From the NCBI GenBank assembly GCA_027348305.1, contig DAIEPS010000008.1:1-21006 (forward strand): a stretch of DNA of 21,006 bases. Direction: 5' to 3'. The position numbers were made by a program, and so were the translations under genes. Below the pieces are notes generated by a model. It was not told the DNA's origin. It did no database searches and saw nothing but the letters and a program-made list of their open reading frames with translations. Shown here piece after piece: positions 7,756 to 16,592 of the stretch (positions are counted from its first letter, which is position 1; the number at the start of each line of letters is the position of its first letter). This stretch comes from Anaerolineaceae bacterium (GTDB lineage Bacteria > Chloroflexota > Anaerolineae > Anaerolineales > Anaerolineaceae).

Positions 7756-7842
7756 TTGGTCTTTTTTCAACTCTAAAACAATAGTCAAAAAATTATTCTC
7801 AAATTTCTTATTTGTATTACAATCTTTTCCAAAGAGGACACC

Positions 7843-8031
7843 ATGCCATTTAGCATCCCCGGACTACTGTTAGCACTCCTCGCTGCTGGAATTGTTTATG
7901 CGTTCCCTATCTTTAAATTGAAGAAAAAAGGGGAGCCCATCCCATTTACACCGCGTAATATAATGAACGCGGTTCTCATAGTTGGCGGCGGCTACTTTAT
8001 TTTTACTGGCTTGCTAGGATTAATCAAATAA
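7843..8031 (+). CDS. Small two-helix membrane protein of unknown function
   Basis: 62 residues, not recognised as a known family. Two hydrophobic segments (about residues 5-24 and 42-60) flank a basic, proline-containing loop (KLKKKGEPIPFTPRN), so a hairpin in the cytoplasmic membrane with the loop in the cytoplasm is likely by the positive-inside rule. An AGAGG site lies 6 nt before the ATG at 7843, and the reading frame has a believable composition, unlike the longer overlapping frame 7592-7873. It stands alone: 131 nt separate it from the response regulator gene. A SecG-like role was considered because of the size and two helices, but no SecG signature is visible. Confidence 0.65.
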   Translation: MPFSIPGLLLALLAAGIVYAFPIFKLKKKGEPIPFTPRNIMNAVLIVGGGYFIFTGLLGLIK

Positions 8032-8110
8032 TTCATATAATCTATACCCTGCCTCAATCCGAATTAATTAAATAGTTCGGCCGTTGAGTCAATTCTGGCT
8101 CTCTCCCACA

Positions 8111-8138
8111 TTATACAAACGGCATTGTATGCTACAAT
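8111..8138 (+). promoter_or_regulatory. Putative promoter of the signalling operon
   Basis: TACAAT (8133-8138) preceded by TGC gives an extended -10; TTATAC (8111-8116) at 16 nt is a weak -35. A 10-nt TTGAGTCAAT occurs at 8084-8093 and again at 8155-8164 overlapping the response regulator start codon, so one copy lies upstream of the promoter and one at the translation start. This may be a regulator site or chance. Confidence 0.45.
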
Positions 8139-8162
8139 CTTAATGAACGAGGAATTGAGTCA

Positions 8163-8543
8163 ATGCCGGAACCCAAAACAATTCTTCACATTGAAGACAA
8201 CCTGGATAACCGGGTTCTCGTCCGCAGGCTGCTGCAATCGGAGCATTACCGCGTGGTTGAAGCGTCAAATGCTTTTGAAGCTGTGGATTGTTTGCGGCAC
8301 TGCTCTCCCGACCTGATCTTGATGGACATTAACATCCCCGATGTCGACGGCTACACCCTGACAGCCAAGCTCAAGACGATTCCACGTGTCAAAAATATCC
8401 CCATCGTGGCAATCACCGCCAACGTACTGCGCGGAGACCGCGAAAAGACACTGCGCGCCGGTTGCGATGGTTATATCGAAAAGCCCATTGATGTGGAGAA
8501 GTTCTTTGTTCAAGTCGCATATTTCTTGGGAATGAAAGTCTGA
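8163..8543 (+). CDS. Single-domain response regulator (CheY/DivK-like receiver)
   Basis: 126 residues made only of a receiver domain, with no DNA-binding or enzymatic output. All phosphotransfer residues are present: acidic pair Glu11-Asp12, phospho-acceptor Asp55 in LILMDINIPDVDG, Thr85 in AITAN, and Lys107 in EKP. Such proteins act as phosphate shuttles or diffusible effectors through protein contacts. A GAGGA site lies 9 nt before the ATG. It is the first gene of the plus-strand cluster, 107 nt before the first GAF gene, with no clear terminator between. The hybrid histidine kinase five genes on is the natural phosphodonor; that pairing is inferred from position. Confidence 0.92.
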   Translation: MPEPKTILHIEDNLDNRVLVRRLLQSEHYRVVEASNAFEAVDCLRHCSPDLILMDINIPDVDGYTLTAKLKTIPRVKNIPIVAITANVLRGDREKTLRAGCDGYIEKPIDVEKFFVQVAYFLGMKV

Positions 8544-8650
8544 TCTGGAGGGAAATCTTTTACTCGTATGCACACATCTCTTCGTTCTTTTTCACAGCTC
8601 TTTTCATTAATTAAAGCCTTCGCGGCTGGATGATCCCTGGAGGAGCCAAT

Positions 8651-9403
8651 ATGCCGGTTCGTGAAGAAAAACACATCATCCTTCCTTCCCGCCTTGCTGA
8701 GTTCAAAGAACACGGCGTGTTTTCCGCCCTTGATGCCATTAAGGAACTCAATTCATCCACGCTCCCTATTGAGAATGTCGCCAACCAGGTGGCCAGTCTG
8801 ATCCGCTCGGCGCTGAAAGCGGCCTGCGTTTCGCTCTGGCTTGAGGATGATCTGCACAAGTTCATCGCACTTCAGGCTTTTTCCTGCGTCGACTCTGCTG
8901 AAGCCAACCCGAAAAAATATAACATCAGCCTGGAAGATGAAGATTCGCCTGTGTCAGCCTGCCTGAGGGAAGGTAAAACTGCTCTGCATAAGAAATTGAC
9001 GCTCACAGAAATGGATCCACGGGCCGCGATCCTGACCAAGACCTACGCCAACGCGGTGCTTCCGCTGCTCTCGCCAGCGGGAGCTTTCGGTGTGCTTGAA
9101 ATTTTGACTTTTGCAAATGACGCCATCAACAGAGCGGAACTCGAAACGCTTGAGGTTCTGGCTGCGCAGGTCGCACTGCTGCTTTCCAACCATCAGAACA
9201 TCAATCATGTTTCACGCCAATCCACGCTGCAAAAACAGCTATACGAAATCACAACCAGGATCAACCAGGCCAAGGATTACGAATCCATTCTGCAGATCAC
9301 AGTCGAAGAGTTATGCGCTGCTCTCAACCTACCCGCGGCTTCAATGCACGTCAACATGAACGCGGATGCCAGACCTTCTGCCAAAAAGGAGCAAAGCGCA
9401 TGA
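8651..9403 (+). CDS. Soluble GAF-domain protein with a partial second GAF at its C-terminus
   Basis: 250 residues. I start it at the ATG at 8651, which has GGAGG (8639-8643) 7 nt upstream, rather than the in-frame ATG at 8630, which lies before that site. Residues about 20-185 read as a GAF sensor domain (VSLWLEDDLHKFIALQAFS, then AVLPLLSPAGAFGVLEI, ending in a long helix ALLLSNHQN). The last 50 residues (LYEITTRINQAKDYESILQITVEEL...) match the first helices of another GAF domain, which then stops. No membrane segment and no output domain are seen, so it probably signals by binding partners. Its stop overlaps the start of the next gene (ATGA at 9400-9403). Confidence 0.82.
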   Translation: MPVREEKHIILPSRLAEFKEHGVFSALDAIKELNSSTLPIENVANQVASLIRSALKAACVSLWLEDDLHKFIALQAFSCVDSAEANPKKYNISLEDEDSPVSACLREGKTALHKKLTLTEMDPRAAILTKTYANAVLPLLSPAGAFGVLEILTFANDAINRAELETLEVLAAQVALLLSNHQNINHVSRQSTLQKQLYEITTRINQAKDYESILQITVEELCAALNLPAASMHVNMNADARPSAKKEQSA

Positions 9404-10518
9404 GCGGTTTGAGTTCCCTCTTCCACCGTTCCAAAAAGACCACTGTCCAGACTGGCCCTTTGGATGTGCAGCCCGACGAACTTGATTCTGAACTCGTAAA
9501 TCTGCATTCACAGGTGCAGACTTCCGCAGAACTCACGCGCCTGGCGGCTGAGACTTCCGGCGACCAGGTCTTGATGAAAGAAATTTGCGATCTTCTTCAA
9601 CAACACTGTCTGCTGCACCACATCGGCGTCTTTTTGGTGGATGACGCCCGTGAATATGCTGTGCTGCAATACGGCACTGGTGAACAGGGGCGCCAGATGC
9701 TCTCTGCCAGCTACCGCCTTGCAGTCGGCGGCTATTCGCTGGTCGGGAAATGCCTTCAATCCAGGGATCAGGTCACATTCGTTTTGGATGAATCCAACCC
9801 GGCACGTTTTGAAAATCCATTCCTGCCCCAATCACGCTTTGAAATTGCGCTACCGCTGATCAAGAACGACCAGCTCCTGGGCGTGCTGGATGCGCATTCC
9901 GCATCGGCCAAAATCCCAGATGCAGGCACCATAACGCTTTTACAGCAGGCGGCCAACCTGCTATCCATTTCACTGCACAAACCACTCTCCGCAAAACCAA
10001 CGAAGAGCAGTATTTTTCTGAACATCGAGGAACTTCAAAAAGCAGCCAGGAACGAAAACAAGGAAGTCACAGTCAGTTATTCAAACCCTGGTTATCTCAA
10101 GCCGCGGCTTAAAGACGGAAAAAAGAGCATTCCACTGCTGTTTCAACACGAAATGATCGGCAGCCTTGATCTTGAAATGGGCGACCTGGAATGGACCGCA
10201 GAAAAAGAGCAGTTTGCCCAGGCTGTTGCCGCACAGGCCGTTTCTGCGCTGGAAAACGTCAAAAGGCTTGATCAGATCATACATCACGCTGAACGCGAAC
10301 GCAGGATCCTCGAGATCACTTCCAGGATCCGCTCAACCAACGATCCACAACAAATGCTGCAAATCGCGTTGGAAGAGATAAGCAGCTATTTGGGTGTTTC
10401 ACAGGCGCAGATCGTTTTGAACGTGCCTGAAGTTCCGCGGTTTACAGATACGCTGCCGACCACCAACACGAAGTCACTTCAGAAAAAAATGACCACCGGC
10501 CAACTGCCAGAGCTTTGA
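9400..10518 (+). CDS. Soluble GAF-domain protein, one full and two partial GAF modules
   Basis: 372 residues from the ATG at 9400, chosen because it overlaps the preceding stop (ATGA) and has GGAG 8 nt upstream; the frame is open further upstream but lacks a site. Residues about 50-200 form a full GAF of the type common in large Chloroflexota sensors (GVFLVDD..EYAVLQYGTGEQG, LAVGGYSLVGKC, NPFLPQSRFEIALPL, LLGVLDAHS). Residues about 205-290 resemble only the second half of a GAF (SIPLLFQHEMIGSLDLE ... AVSALENVKRL). The end (ILEITSRIRSTNDPQQMLQIALEEI) repeats the truncated GAF start seen in the upstream neighbour. It has no catalytic domain. The gap to parA is 7 nt. Confidence 0.82.
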   Translation: MSGLSSLFHRSKKTTVQTGPLDVQPDELDSELVNLHSQVQTSAELTRLAAETSGDQVLMKEICDLLQQHCLLHHIGVFLVDDAREYAVLQYGTGEQGRQMLSASYRLAVGGYSLVGKCLQSRDQVTFVLDESNPARFENPFLPQSRFEIALPLIKNDQLLGVLDAHSASAKIPDAGTITLLQQAANLLSISLHKPLSAKPTKSSIFLNIEELQKAARNENKEVTVSYSNPGYLKPRLKDGKKSIPLLFQHEMIGSLDLEMGDLEWTAEKEQFAQAVAAQAVSALENVKRLDQIIHHAERERRILEITSRIRSTNDPQQMLQIALEEISSYLGVSQAQIVLNVPEVPRFTDTLPTTNTKSLQKKMTTGQLPEL

Positions 10519-10525
10519 GGAACCG

Positions 10526-11287
10526 ATGACCAGTGTGATCACGATCGCCAATGAAAAAGGTGGAGTTGCCAAAACCACCACTGCCATCTCGCTGGGAGGC
10601 GCACTGGTGGCTTTGGGTTACCGGGTGTTGATGCTGGATCTGGATCCCCAGGCAAACCTATCCCTTGCTCTCGGTCACGAAACCCAGCCAACATCCAAAT
10701 CATTTATCAACCTGGTGATGGAAAATCTGCCACTCGAAAAAGCCGTGGTCAGCACAGCGTTGGAAAACTTATTGTTACTGCCTGCTAACAAGGAAATTGG
10801 ATTTGCAGAACGACTGCTGCCCATACGCCCTGATTATCGTAACTTGCTGCGCGATATCCTTCTGACAGAAACCACCTACGATTTCGTGATCGTGGACTGC
10901 CCGCCTTTCTTGGGCGCACTGGTCACAAACGCCCTCACTGCGGCCAACCTTCTGATCATCCCCACCCAGGCGGAATATTTTTCGGTCTACGCATTGCGCA
11001 ATATGATGAGTCTCATCAGGGATGTGCGCAGCAAAGGGAACCCAAGCCTGCGCTACCGCCTGTTGATCACGCTTTTTGACAAACGCAACAAGATCCACCG
11101 CACGCTTTACGCACATTTGCGCCAGACCTTTGTTGGTGGCGTGCTGGATTCGATCATTGAAGTCGATACGAAATTAAGGGAAAGTGTGATTGCCGGTATG
11201 CCGATCAATTACCACGCAGAAAAAAGCCGCGCAGCCATGCAGTACGCCTTCCTGGCCCAGGAGATCATCCAATATGTCAAAAAATAA
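10526..11287 (+). CDS. Orphan ParA-family ATPase in a signalling operon
   Basis: 253-residue Walker-type cytoskeletal ATPase of the ParA/Soj family. The deviant Walker A motif EKGGVAKTTT lies at residues 10-19 (signature Lys11, Lys16), Walker A' LDLDPQANLS holds Asp40, and Walker B is FVIVDCPPFLG. C-terminal positives such as KLRESVIAGMPI and HAEKSRAA are typical of ParA. ParA dimers bind DNA nonspecifically and move cargo along the nucleoid when stimulated by a partner. No parB or parS-like gene is nearby; instead it sits between GAF proteins and a histidine kinase, 14 nt overlapping the latter. This suggests a cargo-positioning role like the ParA relatives that place chemosensory clusters. 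That role is inference; plasmid or chromosome segregation is unlikely here. Confidence 0.9.
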   Translation: MTSVITIANEKGGVAKTTTAISLGGALVALGYRVLMLDLDPQANLSLALGHETQPTSKSFINLVMENLPLEKAVVSTALENLLLLPANKEIGFAERLLPIRPDYRNLLRDILLTETTYDFVIVDCPPFLGALVTNALTAANLLIIPTQAEYFSVYALRNMMSLIRDVRSKGNPSLRYRLLITLFDKRNKIHRTLYAHLRQTFVGGVLDSIIEVDTKLRESVIAGMPINYHAEKSRAAMQYAFLAQEIIQYVKK

Positions 11288-14200
11288 GATCACTGACCGC
11301 CTGGATAAATTCTTTGCGGACTTTAATCCGAATGAAGACACCGAAAACAATCCCACCATGGATGCCGGAGAAAATCCAATCTTCGCCTGGGAAACAGACT
11401 TAAACGGTCTCCTGGTTGCCTGTGACGAAGGAATCCATAAAGTGTTGGGGGTTCCCGCCGAACAGGCATTGGGTAACCCGCTCATGTCTTTCCACCTACC
11501 AGCCGGGGAACAATCCAAACTGCGCGAGTCACTGCAAAGCGGACAAATTCCGGTCGAGATCGAACTTCAAGCGCTCGCAGCCAAAGGCCGCAAGCGAATG
11601 CTGCGCTATTCGATCTATCACAAACTTGATGAAGACGGTAAGGTTCAAGGTTTTCGCGGTTACTGCGAACTGCTTGAGACTGCCAAACGGCCAAAAACAA
11701 CCCGCGGGCATGATACCAAAAAGACCGCGCAGACCGCTCCACTGCCTGAACAAAGCGATGCTCCGCTAAAAATGCATACCAGGGATCTATCTTCTCTACA
11801 AGTCCCCTTAACGCCGGTATCCAGAGAACCAGGATCTGCTAGCGAGGAATTATTAAAGAAAAAAGGCAGCAAAAAACGTAAAACTGCTTTTGAGCCGGAA
11901 GTGATCAAGCAGGTGAAAGCGTTGAATGCGGACGAATCGGTCACAGACAAAACACTTACGCTGCTTCATGAAAACACGGAACCCGATACAGAGAGATACT
12001 CCCATCCGGTCAACCCCAAGGATCTGTCAGGTCTCTCGCTGGTCAAAAACCACTTCGAAATATCGAACACGGTCTGGACGGCGCAAGCCCAGGCCAGTTT
12101 TGAAGACAACAAACTGGTGGCCATACACTCGCTCAACAATAAACCTGCGATCCTGGCCGCCCCGCTCGAACTGCGTGATGAGAAAAAAGGTGTCATTGAG
12201 ATCATTGATGACAAGCCAAACCGCACCTGGACGGAAGAAGACCGCCTCTTTATCCAGGAGATCTCTCACCAACTGGGTATGGCTCTTGAAAACTCCCAGT
12301 TGTACTCGACCATTCAGAGAGAGCTGTCAGAGCGCGTTAAAGCGGAACGCGAGACCCTGCGCCGCAATAAAGACCTGGCCAACCTGAACCAAATTGGTCA
12401 GGAGTTAAGTCACCTGGTCAATCAAAACCAGATCTTCGAAACCATTGCCCCCATGGTGCAGAAGATGCTGGGTGTTGAGAACCTGCTGCTGACTTTGATC
12501 GACAAGAACAAAACAACGCTCAGTTTTCCGGTCTGCCTGGTCAACGGCATCAACATCAATCTTGCGCCGCGCACCTTGCAGCAGGGTTACCAGGAAACCA
12601 TGCTTGAAGATCGAAAACCGCTTCTGATCAACCGGAATCTTTCTGACATTTTGACTGAAACCAAAATTGACCATACAAACTATCTGCCCTATTCACTTCT
12701 GGCAGTGCCCCTGCTCACGGGAGACCGCGCAACTGGTGTGCTCTCAGTCTTTGATTATCAAAATGAAGATGCCTTTAACGCAGTTCAAATTGAGCTGCTC
12801 TCAAGCGTGGCGGCCCAGGTAGCGACTGCGCTAGAAAACGCCAGCCTATTTCAGGAGATCACCAACGCACTGCAGTTCATTGAAAACCGGCAGCGCGTAC
12901 AGGGTAATGTCACGGATGCAGTTGCCGAGTTGAGTCTCAAAGGCTCCGGTGAGATCACTAGCTTTCTAAAGTCACTGGCACAGGCCAGCACATGTGAGAG
13001 GGCGATCTATGCCGAGATCCATGAGCAATCATGGCAAAAAGTTGCAAGCTACACTTCCCCTGAGTCCAGGCTGACAGAAACTGATTTCTTCTATCCACAT
13101 GTTGCCATCGAGCAGCTAAAAGACGCAGTGGCTGACCTTGAGCAAAAGGGATGGCATTCGCGCACCCTTTCAACCGCCTCGGAACCCGAGCAAAACTGGA
13201 TGCTTTCCAATGAGATCCAGTCCATCTTGATCCTGGCGGTCAAACGTGAAAATAAACTGATCGGTTTCATCGCCCTTGAAAAGCATGGCTCTGCTGAAGA
13301 ATGGAAAATTGAAGAAATTGACATCCTGCGCACGGCTTCTGAGGCTTTTTCAAACATGTTGATCCGCGAAGACCTGTTGAAACAATTGCGCGGATCGTTA
13401 AGTGAAACAGAAAAACTCTATGGGGCTTCACACCAATTAGCTCTTGCCAGCACCATCCAAGACATGATCACGTCGGTCATCAGCAGCTTTTCAGCTTCAG
13501 AAGTGGACCGCGGCGAGGTTGTGCTCTTTGATTACAACCTGGAAGGTCGCATTTCACGCATGACCGTTGTCGCCAACGCTTCAGAGGATGCTGCCAGAGC
13601 GACCCACGCACCCGGATATGAATACGCCGTCGACCAATATGAATCACTTTTTTCATCCGCTTCACCCATCTATTATGATTACCTGGCTGACGCTGCGATC
13701 AATGAGGATCTGAAGGAAAGCTTCCAGTCCCAGGGGATCCAATCCATTGCAATTCTTCCGCTGTGGAGTGTCAACGTTCAAACCGGTGTGCTGCTTTTGG
13801 AAACCACCAAAACACATCGCTTCTCAACGCTTGAAAAACGCACCTATCCCCCCCTGGTGGATCAGATGTCGACGGCGATTCAGAATTTGCGCCTCTTTGA
13901 AAGCACCCAGATCGCGCTGGCTGAAACCGAACTGCTTTTCCGCATCTCAAGCGGCATCGCCAACTCCTCCAGCATGGAAGAATTGGTCACCCTGGTGGGT
14001 GAGAACGCCATGCCGAAGAACTGCGAGTCACTTCAACTCTATATTGCCTCAGACGCACGATCCTCTCAATCGCCTGATTTCTCGCTGGCCGGCACCTATT
14101 CCAACGATCTGGAACCTCGCACGGTAAGCCAGAAACTGCCTGCCAGCGCCCTGCCGTTTCTGGAATTCCCCTCCAGCGACCCTATTCTGCTCGCGGATAC

Positions 14201-16457
14201 GACCCGCGAAGATCTGCCAGTCGTCTCGCAAACCTATTTCAGAAATGCAGGCATCGCTGCCGCCATATTCATTCCGCTGCAAACCGCCACGAACCCAGTC
14301 GGCTTCATGCTGGCCAGCTCAACCCGGGCAGGTGCACTGGACCCGAAAGACGCCCACACCCTGCAGATCATCGGCAACAGCATTGCTGTGGCGATCGAAA
14401 GACAGCGGTTGCTCTTTGAAGCCCAACGTCGGGCGCTTGAACTGCAAACAGCCGCCGAGATCGCCAGGGATACCACAAGCACCCTTTCACAGGATATCCT
14501 GCTAAGCCGCATCGTCAACTTGCTTAAGGACCGCTTTGGTTATTATCACTGCTCCATATACTTGCTGAATGAATCCAACCAGTACGCGATCATTGAAGAA
14601 TCCACAGGCGAAGCCGGCAAGTTAATGAAGGAGAATAAACACAAGCTGGCGGTCGGCTCCAAATCTGTGATCGGATCCTGCCTGGCGAGCGGACAGCCCG
14701 TGATCGTCAATAATTCCAGTCTGAGCCCGGTATTTTATCCCAACCCACTGCTGCCGGATACGCGCTCTGAAATGGGCATCCCGTTGAAGATCGGCGGACA
14801 TATCATCGGCGCGCTGGATCTGCATTCCACCTCAACCAACGCTTTTTCCGAGAACGAATTAACCGTGCTGCAGATCCTCACGGATCAGATCTCGGTCGCT
14901 ATTGATAACGCCAGAGCTTTTTCGCTCTCACAAAAAGCCGTGCAGGAAATGCGTGAACTGGATCGTGTGAAGAGCCAATTCCTGGCCAACATGAGCCATG
15001 AACTGCGCACACCGTTAAATTCTGTAATTGGTTTTTCACGCGTGATCCTTAAAGGCATTGACGGCCCGATCAACAAGGTGCAGGAACAGGATATTACCTC
15101 CATCTATAATTCAGGCATGAATCTGTTGAACATGATCAACGAGATCCTTGACCTCTCTAAAATTGAAGCCGGTAAGATGGAACTTCAACTTGAAGACGTC
15201 AGAATCGCGGATGTGATCGCCAAAGCCATTTCAACCGCCACCGGGCTGGTTAAAGATAAACCCATCGAATTGATCCAGAAAATTCCCACGGACCTGCCCA
15301 TCGTAAAAGCGGACGAGATCAAACTCGGCCAGGTGGTTTTGAATCTGTTATCCAACGCCATCAAATTTACTGATAAAGGCAGCGTCACCATTACTGCAGA
15401 GATCATCAATGACGCGAACATGAACCCTGAACTCAGGGTACTGGTAAGTGATTCCGGTGTAGGCATTGCCCCTGAAGACCAGGCTAAGCTCTTCCAACGC
15501 TTCTCGCAGGTGGATGATTCGCCCACTCGTAAGACCGGCGGTACTGGCCTGGGTCTTTCAATCAGCCGTTCATTGATCGAACTGCACGGCGGCAAGATCG
15601 GTCTGTTGAGCAGCCAGCCAGGCAAAGGCAGCACCTTCTATTTCACCCTGCCGGTGGTTGGTTTACGCAAAGGTCTGGATCTGAATAATTTGGGCCACGG
15701 AGAGAATGTGATCCTCTCCATTGATGACGATCCCCAGGTCATTAGTCTATACGAAAGATACCTTAAAAATTATGGTTTTGAAGTCGTTGCCCTTACCAAT
15801 CCGGCAAAAGCGGTTGAAAAAGCGGTTGAGTTGAAACCCTTCGCCATTACGCTGGATATTATGATGCCGCAGGTGGACGGCTGGCAGGTGCTGCACGAAC
15901 TCAAACAAGACGAACGCACCCGCAACATTCCCATTTTGGTATGCTCGATCCTTGAAGAGGAAGACAAGGGTTTCAGTCTTGGCGCATCAGAATACCTGGT
16001 TAAACCCTTCCTGCAAGACGATTTGATCAACGCCATCCACCGAATCAATCGTGAAGGCCAAGCCATGGAAGTATTGATCATTGATGATGATGTAGACGAC
16101 CTGAAATTTGTAAAGAAGATGGTCGAAACGGAACCAAGGATTCATCCCACCCTGGCACAGGGCGGAAAAGCCGCAATTGATATCCTCAAAAACCTGACGC
16201 CTGACCTGATCGTTTTGGATCTCTTTATGCCGGATCTGAATGGATTTGAAATCCTCGAGCAATTCAAATCTGATCCCAGGCTTGCCAAAATTCCGGTGAT
16301 CGTGCTCACCGGAGCAGATCTCACCCCGGAACAGAAGACACAATTGGCTGAATCCAGCCAGACTTTGGCCACGCATGGGTTGATCACAGAGAGTGATATT
16401 CTAAAGAATATGGAAGAAGCCTTGGAGAGAATTAAGCCATTGGCAAAGGAAAAATAA
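11274..16457 (+). CDS. Giant soluble hybrid histidine kinase: PAS, six GAF, HisKA, HATPase, two receivers
   Basis: 1727 residues from the ATG at 11274, which overlaps parA by 14 nt and has GGAG 10 nt upstream. Order: PAS-like (about 33-130), charged linker, half GAF (about 250-346), then GAF-like modules at about 368-530, 545-709, 716-882, 888-1056 and 1057-1227, joined by helical linkers. HisKA follows with NMSHELRTPLNSV (phospho-acceptor His1242), then the HATPase with N-box NLLSNAIKFT (Asn1361), DSGVGI, LFQRFSQVD and GGTGLGLSIS. Receiver 1 is complete (Asp1484-1486, Asp1528, KPF). Receiver 2 has Asp1604-1606 and Asp1649 but no conserved KP motif. No membrane segments: a cytoplasmic sensor. 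It should phosphorylate its own receivers and perhaps the standalone regulator at 8163. It ends the operon. Confidence 0.93.
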   Translation: MSKNKITDRLDKFFADFNPNEDTENNPTMDAGENPIFAWETDLNGLLVACDEGIHKVLGVPAEQALGNPLMSFHLPAGEQSKLRESLQSGQIPVEIELQALAAKGRKRMLRYSIYHKLDEDGKVQGFRGYCELLETAKRPKTTRGHDTKKTAQTAPLPEQSDAPLKMHTRDLSSLQVPLTPVSREPGSASEELLKKKGSKKRKTAFEPEVIKQVKALNADESVTDKTLTLLHENTEPDTERYSHPVNPKDLSGLSLVKNHFEISNTVWTAQAQASFEDNKLVAIHSLNNKPAILAAPLELRDEKKGVIEIIDDKPNRTWTEEDRLFIQEISHQLGMALENSQLYSTIQRELSERVKAERETLRRNKDLANLNQIGQELSHLVNQNQIFETIAPMVQKMLGVENLLLTLIDKNKTTLSFPVCLVNGININLAPRTLQQGYQETMLEDRKPLLINRNLSDILTETKIDHTNYLPYSLLAVPLLTGDRATGVLSVFDYQNEDAFNAVQIELLSSVAAQVATALENASLFQEITNALQFIENRQRVQGNVTDAVAELSLKGSGEITSFLKSLAQASTCERAIYAEIHEQSWQKVASYTSPESRLTETDFFYPHVAIEQLKDAVADLEQKGWHSRTLSTASEPEQNWMLSNEIQSILILAVKRENKLIGFIALEKHGSAEEWKIEEIDILRTASEAFSNMLIREDLLKQLRGSLSETEKLYGASHQLALASTIQDMITSVISSFSASEVDRGEVVLFDYNLEGRISRMTVVANASEDAARATHAPGYEYAVDQYESLFSSASPIYYDYLADAAINEDLKESFQSQGIQSIAILPLWSVNVQTGVLLLETTKTHRFSTLEKRTYPPLVDQMSTAIQNLRLFESTQIALAETELLFRISSGIANSSSMEELVTLVGENAMPKNCESLQLYIASDARSSQSPDFSLAGTYSNDLEPRTVSQKLPASALPFLEFPSSDPILLADTTREDLPVVSQTYFRNAGIAAAIFIPLQTATNPVGFMLASSTRAGALDPKDAHTLQIIGNSIAVAIERQRLLFEAQRRALELQTAAEIARDTTSTLSQDILLSRIVNLLKDRFGYYHCSIYLLNESNQYAIIEESTGEAGKLMKENKHKLAVGSKSVIGSCLASGQPVIVNNSSLSPVFYPNPLLPDTRSEMGIPLKIGGHIIGALDLHSTSTNAFSENELTVLQILTDQISVAIDNARAFSLSQKAVQEMRELDRVKSQFLANMSHELRTPLNSVIGFSRVILKGIDGPINKVQEQDITSIYNSGMNLLNMINEILDLSKIEAGKMELQLEDVRIADVIAKAISTATGLVKDKPIELIQKIPTDLPIVKADEIKLGQVVLNLLSNAIKFTDKGSVTITAEIINDANMNPELRVLVSDSGVGIAPEDQAKLFQRFSQVDDSPTRKTGGTGLGLSISRSLIELHGGKIGLLSSQPGKGSTFYFTLPVVGLRKGLDLNNLGHGENVILSIDDDPQVISLYERYLKNYGFEVVALTNPAKAVEKAVELKPFAITLDIMMPQVDGWQVLHELKQDERTRNIPILVCSILEEEDKGFSLGASEYLVKPFLQDDLINAIHRINREGQAMEVLIIDDDVDDLKFVKKMVETEPRIHPTLAQGGKAAIDILKNLTPDLIVLDLFMPDLNGFEILEQFKSDPRLAKIPVIVLTGADLTPEQKTQLAESSQTLATHGLITESDILKNMEEALERIKPLAKEK

Positions 16458-16495
16458 AGGAAAGAGCAGAAAACCCATTTAGGATTTTATTATCA

Positions 16496-16522
16496 GAATT
16501 GCTATAATATTAATAGCAATTC
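16496..16522 (+). promoter_or_regulatory. Promoter embedded in a 10-bp inverted repeat, upstream of the first lipoprotein gene
   Basis: GAATTGCTAT (16496-16505) is exactly inverted as ATAGCAATTC (16513-16522) around 7 nt. An extended -10 (TGCTATAAT, 16500-16508) lies inside it, so a protein bound to the palindrome would block polymerase. The -35 is poor (TTTAGGA near 16478-16484). The start of transcription would be near 16515, giving a 5' leader of about 98 nt that contains the stem-loop at 16548-16592. Confidence 0.6.
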
Positions 16523-16547
16523 ACATCGAATTCTCGCAATATCTGAA

Positions 16548-16592
16548 GCTTCAATGCAGACTGCCATCCCCGGCAGTTAACCGCATTGAAGC
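16548..16592 (+). promoter_or_regulatory. Leader RNA stem-loop before the first lipoprotein gene
   Basis: Outer stem GCTTCAATGC (16548-16557) with GCATTGAAGC (16583-16592); inner stem ACTGCC (16560-16565) with GGCAGT (16572-16577) around ATCCCC. It is followed by ATTTTGTTT and then the GGGAGGG ribosome site (16602-16608). The second lipoprotein gene has an equivalent structure at the same distance, so this is likely a shared cis-acting RNA. An attenuator or RNA-stability element are both possible. Confidence 0.65.

Noticed and set aside
7408..7873. Open frames 7408-7620 and 7592-7873
   Set aside because: They run through the tRNA, its repeats and hairpins, lack ribosome sites and have no protein-like pattern.
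9313..9399. Longer start for the second GAF protein
   Set aside because: The extension overlaps the preceding GAF gene and has no ribosome site; the ATGA overlap at 9400 with GGAG upstream is convincing.
11190..11273. Upstream extension of the giant kinase to 11190
   Set aside because: It would run 98 nt inside parA, and the extra residues do not look like part of the protein; the ATG at 11274 has a ribosome site and a short overlap.
10526..11287. ParA as part of a chromosome or plasmid partition locus
   Set aside because: No parB, no parS-like repeats and no replication genes are nearby; the gene is embedded in a sensory operon.
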